Position numbers and translations under genes: made by a program
Shown here: piece after piece, positions 1 through 4,881 of the stretch
Position numbering within the stretch: position 1 is the first letter of the stretch
How the letters are laid out: every line of letters begins with the position of its first letter
Source of the DNA: Thermoflexia bacterium
Lineage (GTDB): Bacteria; Chloroflexota; Anaerolineae; B4-G1; SLSP01
Length of the DNA stretch: 5,722 bases
Assembly (NCBI GenBank): GCA_030605705.1
Contig: JAUWHU010000360.1
Coordinates: forward strand, 1-5,722
Direction: 5' to 3'
The notes under the pieces: generated by a model
Databases searched by the model: none
What the model saw: only the letters and a program-made list of their open reading frames with translations
What the model was told of the DNA's origin: nothing

Positions 1-565
1 AGTTGATAGCGGCTTCTTCCAGTGAAGGGTCCAGCGCTCGCATCATGCCCAACAGCGTCATGTAGGCCACGGGAAAGAACGAAATCGCCATGACCAAGAT
101 CAGTCCATCCAGGCCGTAGATGTCGTAGCGAAGACCCAACAACTGTTTGGTGATCAGTCCGCTACGGCCAAAGAGCACGATGGTGGACATGGCTACGGCG
201 AAAGGGGGAGAGATAATTGGCAGGGTGCCGACGAGATTGAAGAAACGCTTGAAGGGCACATCCAATTTAACCTGGACAAAGGCGAACAGAAAACCCAGCA
301 GCGTGCCCGTAGAGGCGACGCCCAGCCCCATCCACAACGTGTTGAGAATGACACGCCAGGTGCCGCGTGCAGCCAGGAGACGTTGGTAGACGGCCATCGC
401 CTCACTACTCAGGCTCACCGCGAGAATCTTGCCTAACGGGTAGATGACGAAGATACCGAGGAAGCCTAACGAGATCAACAATCCAATAGCCAGGACACCG
501 TCCTGGGTCAGGCGTCGGTATTCGCGTATGCGGAGGGTAATGAATTCGGACATTAAGCACTCCAT
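1..565 (-). CDS. ABC transporter permease, AfuB/FbpB type (3' end cut by window edge)
   Basis: Inner-membrane permease of a binding-protein-dependent importer, partner of the lipoprotein encoded just upstream. Translating the minus strand from the ATG at 565 gives 188 residues that run off the left edge. Hydrophobic segments lie at about residues 24-50, 72-98, 112-133 and 154-172. The stretch LPIISPPFAVAMSTIVLFGR (115-134) is typical of the FbpB/PhnU-like permeases of the BPD_transp_1 family, and LEEAA (182-186) opens the EAA loop that docks the ATPase. Family members are usually about 530-570 residues with two fused permease halves, so probably a third of the gene is present. Start choice: GGAGGT at 571-576 lies 5 bases before ATG 565; a second ATG at 551-553 has its own GGAG 6 bases upstream, so it may be the true start. 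The better Shine-Dalgarno is inside a hairpin (569-602). Substrate is not decided by the permease. Confidence 0.9.
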   Translation of the reverse strand, partial: MECLMSEFITLRIREYRRLTQDGVLAIGLLISLGFLGIFVIYPLGKILAVSLSSEAMAVYQRLLAARGTWRVILNTLWMGLGVASTGTLLGFLFAFVQVKLDVPFKRFFNLVGTLPIISPPFAVAMSTIVLFGRSGLITKQLLGLRYDIYGLDGLILVMAISFFPVAYMTLLGMMRALDPSLEEAAIN

Positions 566-568
566 AAG

Positions 569-602
569 AGACCTCCGAGGTTTCGGAAAACCCCGGAGGT
601 CT
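569..602. repeat. Palindromic repeat A, copy 1: hairpin between binding protein and permease genes
   Basis: Two 15-base arms (569-583 and 588-602) around a 4-base loop. In the minus-strand transcript the stem pairs fully except for one G-U wobble and the loop reads UCCG, which fits the UNCG tetraloop pattern. The stem starts 16 bases after the stop codon of the binding-protein gene and ends 3 bases before ATG 565. Each arm is itself nearly palindromic (ACCTC-C-GAGGT). There is no T run after it, so it is not a standard intrinsic terminator; it may protect the 3' end of the upstream message or dampen permease translation. The same sequence recurs at 1733-1828 and 1956-1991. Confidence 0.85.
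571..576 (-). promoter_or_regulatory. Permease ribosome binding site inside the hairpin stem
   Basis: GGAGGT on the minus strand, 5 bases before the ATG at 565, forms part of the 3' arm of the 569-602 hairpin. When the hairpin is folded the site is paired with ACCUCC of the 5' arm. An alternative GGAG (560-563) serving the ATG at 551-553 would escape this occlusion. Confidence 0.55.
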
Positions 603-618
603 GATACTCACAAGGTTT

Positions 619-1674
619 TTACTCCGCCGGAGCGGATGCGCCTTCGCGCACCTCTTCCCCAAACCGTTCCGATAGTTCGCTGCGTAATTCACCGGCCAGA
701 CCGTGATCGTACTCGAGCAGACTCACCTGGTCCAGAGCGATGGCCTTTTCCGGCACGGGCGTGTTGGGATTGGAGGGTACCTGGTAGGATTTGACGTTAG
801 GCGCAATCGCCTGTGCTGCGGGACTCAGCACCCAATCCATCCATACCTTGGCCGCCTCGGGATTCGGCGCGTTCTTGATGAGCGCCACGCTCCCGATCTC
901 GAACCCGGTTCCCTCTGCGGGGAAGGAGACCACCAGGTTAGCGCCGGTCTCCTCACGGAATTTGACGCAGTCGTGTGAGAAGATGATTGACACGGCCACC
1001 TCGCCGGCAGCCGCCATACGCCCTGGCGCGGAGCCGCTCTTGGTGTACTGGAAGATATTTTCGTTCACTTGCTTCAAATAGTCAAATGCTTCGTCCTCAC
1101 CGCGCAGTGCGACCAGGGTGTAGAGGAAGGTGTAGGCAGTGCCCGACGTCCGCGCATCGGCTACGGCGATGTTGCCCTTGAGCGCAGGATTCAGCAGATC
1201 GTCCCACGAGGTCGGTGCGTCTACACCTAACTCGTCAAGCAGATCCTGGTTGGAGCAGAACCCCAACGCGCCGACGTAGATGCCGGTCCAAACGCCGTCA
1301 GCATCCTTGAGCTCGTCAGGGATCTGGGCCGCGTTTGGCGGGGAATAAGGCTCGATCAGGCCCTCGGCATAGGCGGCACTCTGACCCTCGTTAGGGCCTC
1401 CCCACCAGACGTCGAATGAGGGGCTGCCGGCCTCCGCTTGCAGGCGGGAGAAGGCCTCTCCAGAGGAGAGCCGCACGTAAGAAGTCTCGATGCCGGTCTC
1501 CTTCTGAAAAGCCGCTACCATTGCCTGGGACCAGTCCTCTTGCGGACCGGCCAGCACCGTTAGCGGACCGGTGACGGCCTCCTCGGTCGGTTCCGGTGTT
1601 GCTTTAGGGCCACAGGCGCCCAGCAACAGGGTCAAAATCAACAATCCGGCCAGTAGAACAACAAAGCGTCGCAT
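619..1674 (-). CDS. ABC transporter substrate-binding lipoprotein, AfuA/FbpA (COG1840) type
   Basis: A 351-residue extracytoplasmic solute-binding protein. Residues 1-20 are a lipoprotein signal peptide (MRR, hydrophobic core, lipobox LLGAC) with lipidated Cys21, followed by a P/T/E linker to about residue 35. The mature part has the order of AfuA-like proteins: LTVLAGPQEDW (38-48), FDVWWGGP (87-94), a hinge region with TSWDDLLNPALKG (155-167), SGSAPGRMAAAGE (213-225), FSHD (232-235), PAEGTGFEIGSVALIK (252-267) and a C-terminal helix around 325-345. GGAGGT at 1680-1685 sits 5 bases before the ATG. The permease gene follows after 53 bases. Database labels for this group usually say iron(III), but the tandem tyrosines of FbpA iron binders are not seen. 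The SGSAP plus FSHD pattern also fits members that bind phosphorylated organics (aminoethylphosphonate, sugar phosphates). The fold and role are sure; the ligand is not. Confidence 0.93.
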   Translation of the reverse strand: MRRFVVLLAGLLILTLLLGACGPKATPEPTEEAVTGPLTVLAGPQEDWSQAMVAAFQKETGIETSYVRLSSGEAFSRLQAEAGSPSFDVWWGGPNEGQSAAYAEGLIEPYSPPNAAQIPDELKDADGVWTGIYVGALGFCSNQDLLDELGVDAPTSWDDLLNPALKGNIAVADARTSGTAYTFLYTLVALRGEDEAFDYLKQVNENIFQYTKSGSAPGRMAAAGEVAVSIIFSHDCVKFREETGANLVVSFPAEGTGFEIGSVALIKNAPNPEAAKVWMDWVLSPAAQAIAPNVKSYQVPSNPNTPVPEKAIALDQVSLLEYDHGLAGELRSELSERFGEEVREGASAPAE

Positions 1675-1713
1675 GATTTACCTCCATTAGGTTTTAGGGC
1701 TACTTGCGAGAAA

Positions 1714-1721
1714 AAACAGTG
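1714..1721. repeat. Target-site duplication, left (AAACAGTG)
   Basis: Eight bases identical to 1865-1872 and lying flush against the outer end of the inverted repeat at 1722-1730. This is the signature of transposition of the 143-base element between them. Confidence 0.7.
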
Positions 1722-1864
1722 GTAAGCGTTCTGACCTCCGAGGTTTTGACGGTAATTTGACTCGGAAAGCGAGTTATGTATTTACCAGAACCCCTCAAAA
1801 GGGGGGCCATTTCGAAACCTCAGAGGTCTTTTAGGATGTTTTTCCTTACCCCTTAAACGCTTAC
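1722..1864. mobile_element. MITE, 143 bases, probably IS66-related
   Basis: Bounded by perfect 9-base terminal inverted repeats, GTAAGCGTT at 1722-1730 and AACGCTTAC at 1856-1864, each directly abutted by an 8-base direct repeat AAACAGTG. It has no coding capacity. Inside are the arms of palindromic repeat A (1733-1746 and 1815-1828), a stem-loop at 1751-1786 (GGTAA/TTACC and ACTCG/CGAGT pairs) and a small hairpin CCCCT-CAAA-AGGGG at 1791-1804. From family knowledge, IS66 elements begin with GTAAGCG-like tips and make 8-base duplications, so this fits a non-autonomous IS66 derivative; that assignment is from memory. It lies in the leader of the binding-protein gene, between a predicted promoter and the ribosome binding site, 41 bases before the Shine-Dalgarno start at 1680. 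Chance is unlikely to give both flush repeats. Confidence 0.7.
1733..1828. repeat. Palindromic repeat A, copy 2: arms split by a 68-base structured interior
   Basis: Arms GACCTCCGAGGTTT (1733-1746) and AAACCTCAGAGGTC (1815-1828) are inverted repeats matching at 13 of 14 positions and share their sequence with the hairpins at 569-602 and 1956-1991. The interior can fold into two further stems, so a transcript would form a branched structure in the 5' leader of the binding-protein message. No known riboswitch class is recognised in it. Confidence 0.65.
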
Positions 1865-1872
1865 AAACAGTG
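1865..1872. repeat. Target-site duplication, right (AAACAGTG)
   Basis: Direct repeat of 1714-1721, flush with the terminal inverted repeat that ends at 1864. Removing one copy plus the element restores a short leader between the predicted start of transcription (about 1880) and the ribosome binding site. Confidence 0.7.
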
Positions 1873-1886
1873 ATTAACACAATGTT

Positions 1887-1895
1887 AGTGTAGCA
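1887..1895 (-). promoter_or_regulatory. Extended -10 box of a predicted promoter for the importer genes
   Basis: The minus strand reads TGCTACACT, an extended -10 (TGn plus a hexamer matching TATAAT at 4 of 6). With 17-base spacing the -35 would be ACCACA (1910-1915), a very poor match, which suggests an activator-dependent promoter. The last of four direct-repeat heptamers overlaps that -35 position. Transcription would start near 1880, about 205 bases before the ATG at 1674, with the MITE inside the leader. No experimental start site is known. Confidence 0.45.
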
Positions 1896-1912
1896 CGAAT
1901 TCTCTTTGCTGT

Positions 1913-1952
1913 GGTTACTCGCCGGTCACAGACCGGTCACAGTTTGGTTACA
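1913..1952 (-). promoter_or_regulatory. Probable operator: four heptamer direct repeats with an 11-base period
   Basis: On the plus strand GGTTACT (1913), GGTCACA (1924), GGTCACA (1935) and GGTTACA (1946) start exactly 11 bases apart, with 4-base spacers; on the transporter strand these read TGTAACC, TGTGACC, TGTGACC, AGTAACC. Seven-base direct repeats with 4-base spacers are the known operator geometry of PhoB/PhoP/OmpR-type regulators, and a gene for such a regulator ends 44 bases away. The array stands upstream of the predicted -10 box and touches its -35 position, as at PhoB-activated promoters. That this regulator is the one that binds is inference. Confidence 0.6.
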
Positions 1953-1955
1953 AAT

Positions 1956-1991
1956 AGACCTCCGAGGTTTCCTCCCCAACCTCGGAGGTCT
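1956..1991. repeat. Palindromic repeat A, copy 3: hairpin after the response regulator
   Basis: Perfect 14-base arms, AGACCTCCGAGGTT at 1956-1969 and AACCTCGGAGGTCT at 1978-1991, with an 8-base loop. It begins 4 bases after the response-regulator stop codon on the transcribed strand, so it may end or stabilise that message. The bases after it (TATTTGTAACC) are not a clear T run, so terminator activity is uncertain. It is adjacent to the operator-like array. Confidence 0.8.
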
Positions 1992-1995
1992 TGAT

Positions 1996-2679
1996 TTAGA
2001 GGTCAAAACGATACCCAACCCCCCGCACGGTGTGGATGAACCGGGGCTGGGCCGGGTTCGGCTCCAGCTTCTGGCGCAACCGGTGGATCTGTACCTTGAT
2101 CATCTCTTTGCTGCCCTGCCAGACATCGAGTTGCCAGGCTTCCTTTAGCAGAGCTTGCCAGGTCAGCACGCGACCGGTATTGGCAGCCAGACAGGTCAGC
2201 AAGCGATACTCCAGCGGCGTCAGCTCGACGGGCAGATCGTGAAGTGTGACACGATGCCGCTCGAAGTCTATCCGCAGCGGGCCGCTCTCAATCACCTTCA
2301 CCTGACGGATGCGCGTGCGCCGTAAGATCGCCTGGACGCGCAGCACCAATTCGCGCGTGCTGAACGGTTTGGTCATGTAGTCGTCTGCCCCCAGTTCCAG
2401 CCCTTTGATCACATCCTCCGGCTCGTCTTTCACCGTCAACAGGAGCACCGGGATCGTCGTCTCGTTGCGCACACGCCGGCAGACCTCGAAGCCATCCACG
2501 CCGGGCATCGTCACATCTAAAATTACGATGTCGGGATGGTGCTCCTCGACCTGTTGCAGCGCCTGGAGGCCATCGTAGGCCATGATGACCTGGAAGCCGG
2601 CCGTCTGGAGCGCGTAGGCGATGACGCCTACCATTTGTGGCTCGTCGTCCGCGACCAACACTGTGGGTTGTTCTTTCAC
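1996..2679 (-). CDS. Two-component response regulator, OmpR/PhoB family
   Basis: A 227-residue DNA-binding regulator. Residues 5-118 form the receiver domain: acidic pair D11/D12, phospho-acceptor D55 in VILDVTMPGVDG, switch residue T82, and K104 in the MTKPF motif. Residues about 130-227 are the winged helix-turn-helix (Trans_reg_C), with LTPLEYRLL (153-161), the recognition helix in KEMIKVQIHRLRQKLE (191-206) and the wing ending in RGVGYRFDL. All residues needed for phosphorylation are present and the length is normal. The start codon is GTG (2677-2679), preceded by a G-rich Shine-Dalgarno-like GGGGG (2684-2688) 4 bases away. It follows the histidine kinase gene by 118 bases and is presumably its partner. 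The next gene downstream is an importer whose upstream region has direct repeats suited to this regulator class. The physiological signal is unknown. Confidence 0.96.
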   Translation of the reverse strand: MKEQPTVLVADDEPQMVGVIAYALQTAGFQVIMAYDGLQALQQVEEHHPDIVILDVTMPGVDGFEVCRRVRNETTIPVLLLTVKDEPEDVIKGLELGADDYMTKPFSTRELVLRVQAILRRTRIRQVKVIESGPLRIDFERHRVTLHDLPVELTPLEYRLLTCLAANTGRVLTWQALLKEAWQLDVWQGSKEMIKVQIHRLRQKLEPNPAQPRFIHTVRGVGYRFDL

Positions 2680-2711
2680 TTTGCCCCCTGTCTTGACGCC
2701 GTAGTGACGCT

Positions 2712-2763
2712 GTAGTAACGACTTCAGTCGTTAATTGCCGAGAACGACTAAAGTCGTTACTAC
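2712..2763. repeat. Nested palindromic repeat B, copy 1 (upstream of the response regulator)
   Basis: Inverted repeat of two 21-base arms (2712-2732 and 2743-2763) that match at 20 of 21 positions, with a 10-base loop. Each arm holds its own palindrome: AACGACT-TC-AGTCGTT at 2717-2732 and AACGACT-AA-AGTCGTT at 2743-2758. It lies 32 bases before the GTG of the regulator gene. It could be a transcript hairpin, a double operator, or a REP-like dispersed element; a related copy lies at 4004-4058. Confidence 0.85.
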
Positions 2764-2797
2764 GGACACACAAACTACGGGCGCCCAATCTTGAATT

Positions 2798-3973
2798 TCA
2801 GACATGCTCAAACGGCAAGGTGAAGTAGAAGCTGGCGCCGCGTCCCAGCGACGTATCCACGTAAACTTGCCCGCCGTGCCACTCGATGATTTGTTTGACG
2901 ATGACCAGCCCCAGTCCGATGCCCTCGCCTGATTCCCATCTCGTCGTCGCGAAGCGTTTGAACAGTTGGCGGCGGTGCTCAAGCCCCATCCCCGCGCCGT
3001 CATCGGTCACGGAGACGAACAGAGCGTAGTCGTTCTGGGCGATGGAGACGACGATCAACCCGCCCTCCGAGGTATGCTGACTGGCGTTCTGGATCAGGTT
3101 GATCAACACCTGGCGGATAAGGGCGGCGTCGGCCGGCACCGGCGGCAAGACTTGCGGATAGTAGGTGCGGATTTGTTGCTGTCGCTGCTCAATCAGGATG
3201 CGCAGGTCGTTGACCACCAGGCGCACGACGTGCCGCAAGTCCACGGGCCGGACTTTTGGCAAAAAGACACCTGATTCCAGCCGCGCCTGGGTGAGCAGGT
3301 TCTGCGCCAGCGTGGCGACGCGCTCCTCGTTTTGATAGATGGTCTGCAAAAAGGTGCGTTGCTGCCCTGTCAGCGGCCCGGCCGACTCATCGAAGAGCAG
3401 CTCCAATGAAGCGCGTATCAGTGTCAGAGGGGTGCGTATCTCGTGTGAGAGCATGGAGAGACGGTCCGATCTGACCTGGACGGTTTTCTCCAATTCGGCC
3501 CGCGTCCTGCGCGCTCGCTCGCGCTGCCAGGCCAGCGCAGCGGTGATGCCCGCCAGGCTCAACCAAAACAGGACACGCGCGCCAACCTCATCTGACCAGC
3601 CGGCGCCGGTGAGCCCGACGAGCGCGTCAACGATGCCGGCTCCCAGGCCGAACAGCAGTGCAACCCGCCAGCCCGCCAGGAAACCATCCGCCACGATACC
3701 TAAGCCAAAGAGCAGACTTAGCGCCGGGTCGAGCCACAGGGTCAGGGTTGCTATCAGCGCGAAATCAATGCACGCGCCCCAGACGGCGACCGCCCCCTCA
3801 CCGCGCCGCCGCCGCCGGAGCACTTCCGGCGCGGCGAGGGCCAGCAGTACAACGGGAACGCACCACGCGACCCGCGCGGCGCTGTCCGGCCCGCCCTGGA
3901 CAGCGCAGAGCAGCAACGCGGCGGCGTAAGCCAGCCCGCGTCCCAGGGAAACAACAAGAGTTGATTTGTCCAT
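2798..3973 (-). CDS. Membrane sensor histidine kinase
   Basis: A 391-residue kinase, likely partner of the response regulator encoded 118 bases downstream. The N-terminal part to about residue 150 is a hydrophobic bundle of roughly five or six membrane segments (about 11-26, 35-50, 62-80, 84-110, 104-122, 133-149) with an RRRRR loop at 53-57 and no sizeable extracytoplasmic sensor domain, so the signal is probably sensed in the membrane or through a partner protein. Residues 150-172 are a charged linker helix. The DHp domain has the H-box SHEIRTPL with phospho-acceptor H177. The ATPase domain (about 280-388) has the N-box NLIQNASQHT (292-301), G1 DDGAGMG (324-330), the F-box-like LFKRF (337-341) and G2 GEGIGLGL (349-356). 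All catalytic motifs are intact. No Shine-Dalgarno is seen before the ATG at 3971-3973. No PAS or HAMP domain is visible. Confidence 0.95.
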   Translation of the reverse strand: MDKSTLVVSLGRGLAYAAALLLCAVQGGPDSAARVAWCVPVVLLALAAPEVLRRRRRGEGAVAVWGACIDFALIATLTLWLDPALSLLFGLGIVADGFLAGWRVALLFGLGAGIVDALVGLTGAGWSDEVGARVLFWLSLAGITAALAWQRERARRTRAELEKTVQVRSDRLSMLSHEIRTPLTLIRASLELLFDESAGPLTGQQRTFLQTIYQNEERVATLAQNLLTQARLESGVFLPKVRPVDLRHVVRLVVNDLRILIEQRQQQIRTYYPQVLPPVPADAALIRQVLINLIQNASQHTSEGGLIVVSIAQNDYALFVSVTDDGAGMGLEHRRQLFKRFATTRWESGEGIGLGLVIVKQIIEWHGGQVYVDTSLGRGASFYFTLPFEHV

Positions 3974-3991
3974 GGCTATGTGTCGGACAAC

Positions 3992-3997
3992 AATATA
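3992..3997 (-). promoter_or_regulatory. Possible -10 box for the kinase gene, giving a very short leader
   Basis: The minus strand reads TATATT, 5 of 6 matches to TATAAT, 18 bases before the ATG. No convincing -35 is present. A transcript from here would have a leader of only about 10 bases, which fits the absence of a Shine-Dalgarno. Single weak element, low confidence. Confidence 0.25.
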
Positions 3998-4003
3998 CAG
4001 GTT

Positions 4004-4058
4004 GTAGTGGCTACTTCAGTCGCGCTGGTCTCGCTCGAACGACTAAAATCGTTACTAC
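4004..4058. repeat. Nested palindromic repeat B, copy 2, decayed (upstream of the kinase)
   Basis: The right arm at 4038-4058 matches the right arm of the 2712-2763 repeat at 20 of 21 positions; the left arm at 4004-4024 is eroded and pairs with it at only about 14 of 21. The loop is 13 bases. It lies 30 bases before the kinase ATG, nearly the same place as copy 1 relative to the regulator gene. Confidence 0.65.
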
Positions 4059-4108
4059 GAGCAAAATGTATCTGCTCCGAAAATAACCCGGTTTGGTTCT
4101 CTCCCCAG

Positions 4109-4211
4109 CTGTGGCCGGCGCGGCCCCGCAGGGCAGGTGGCCCTGCGGGGCTCCTGACCGAGCCACAGACGGGCACGGTCGGGAGATCGCAGACATGCGG
4201 GTCTGCCGACC
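4109..4211. other. Hairpin-rich non-coding spacer after the tsaB-rimI-udg operon
   Basis: Between the end of the glycosylase gene and the kinase no gene is supported. Several stems are stacked here: outer arms CTGTGGC (4109-4115) and GCCACAG (4162-4168) around a strong inner stem (4123-4151), then a second stem with arms GGTCG/CGACC (4177-4181, 4207-4211) enclosing GCAGAC/GTCTGC (4189-4194, 4201-4206). This looks like repeat-derived, REP-like sequence. No matching RNA family is recognised. Confidence 0.55.
4123..4151. repeat. Strong GC-rich hairpin, 12-base perfect arms
   Basis: GCCCCGCAGGGC at 4123-4134 and its exact reverse complement at 4140-4151, with a 5-base spacer. No T run follows on either strand, so it is not a standard intrinsic terminator, though it may stall polymerase or block 3' exonucleases after the operon to its right. 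Confidence 0.8.
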
Positions 4212-4237
4212 TGCAGCCGGCCCGAGCTATGACCACA

Positions 4238-4250
4238 AGGGGTCGCCCCT
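4238..4250 (-). terminator. Small hairpin just after the glycosylase stop, weak terminator candidate
   Basis: AGGGG-TCG-CCCCT, a 5-base stem starting 13 bases past the stop codon on the transcribed strand. It is followed by TGTGG rather than a T run, so termination here is uncertain; it may also be part of a dispersed GGGGCGACCCC-type repeat. Confidence 0.3.
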
Positions 4251-4263
4251 ACGTGACAACTTC

Positions 4264-4881
4264 TCAAAAAAGCGAGAGCTGCTCCACATCGGGCTGAACC
4301 TGGTACTCCTCCGCCTGCAGATTCCCGTCCAGGAGCTCCCGCAGCTTGCGAAAATCCTCCGCCAGCGTGCCGCGCAGGCTGGGCTGATGCAAGGCCGCCG
4401 CCGGGTGGTACATCGGGAAATAGATCAGGTCGTTGATCTGGCGCGGCTGGCCGTGTATGAGGGAAATCTTGTCGCCGGGGAAAGCGCGGGCCATGGAGTG
4501 TCGCCCCAACGTCACGATAACCTGCGGGTGGATCAACTCGACCTGCCGCGTCAGATAGTCTTTGCAGGCAGCGACCTCATCGGGTTGCGGGTCGCGGTTG
4601 CCCGGCGGACGGCACTTGATGACGTTGGTGATGTAGACCTTGCGACGATCAATGCCCGCCTGCTCCAACAACTTGTTCAAGAGCTTGCCGGCAGCGCCCA
4701 CGAAGGGCACGCCTTGTTGGTCTTCGTGGAAGCCCGGCGCTTCACCGATGAAGATGATCTCCGCATCGGCGGGGCCGTCTCCCGGCACCGCGTGGGTGCG
4801 TCCCTGGTGCAGCGGACAACGTTCACAGCGCCGCACCTCCTCGTGAATGGTCTTCAGAATTTGGGCCTTAGCTAACTCCAT
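4264..4881 (-). CDS. udg: Uracil-DNA glycosylase, family 4 (4Fe-4S type)
   Basis: Removes uracil from DNA after cytosine deamination, the first step of base excision repair. The 205-residue product has four cysteines placed for the iron-sulfur cluster, C19 and C22 (CERC), C90 (KCRPPGNRDP) and C106. Motif A reads GEAPGFHEDQQGVPFVGAAG (46-65), with the GEAPG loop and E53/D54, and the C-terminal motif is MYHPAAAL (157-164) with H159. Length and motif order match family 4 (TTUDGA-like). The KRRIH loop of UdgX is absent, so this is not the covalent-trapping type. The reading frame stays open upstream to 5202, but the start at 4881 is chosen because AAAGGAGA precedes it, family homology begins there, and it overlaps the rimI stop by 10 bases, implying translational coupling. 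The tail QPDVEQLSLF resembles the clamp-binding (PIP-like, QxxLxLF) tails of some repair proteins, which is speculative. Confidence 0.95.
   Translation of the reverse strand: MELAKAQILKTIHEEVRRCERCPLHQGRTHAVPGDGPADAEIIFIGEAPGFHEDQQGVPFVGAAGKLLNKLLEQAGIDRRKVYITNVIKCRPPGNRDPQPDEVAACKDYLTRQVELIHPQVIVTLGRHSMARAFPGDKISLIHGQPRQINDLIYFPMYHPAAALHQPSLRGTLAEDFRKLRELLDGNLQAEEYQVQPDVEQLSLF

Noticed and set aside
1714..1991. Possible CRISPR array or tandem repeat array
   Set aside because: The repeats are few, short, inverted or 11 bases apart, without uniform spacers or cas genes; operator and MITE readings explain them.
1956..1991. Strong intrinsic terminator after the response regulator
   Set aside because: The stem is perfect, but no T run follows on the transcribed strand and the same repeat occurs elsewhere, so it is listed as a repeat only.
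2288..2788. Minus-strand open frame of 166 codons overlapping the response regulator
   Set aside because: Out-of-frame shadow: the in-frame product has every receiver-domain residue, and this one is Arg/Gly-rich with no domain.
3339..3929. Plus-strand open frame of 196 codons opposite the kinase
   Set aside because: Low-complexity Arg/Ser/Pro-rich product of the GC-rich antisense of a clear histidine kinase; no start signal.
4093..4875. Long plus-strand open frame of 260 codons
   Set aside because: It is antisense to the glycosylase and its product has no recognisable domain; the minus-strand frame carries all cluster cysteines and catalytic motifs.
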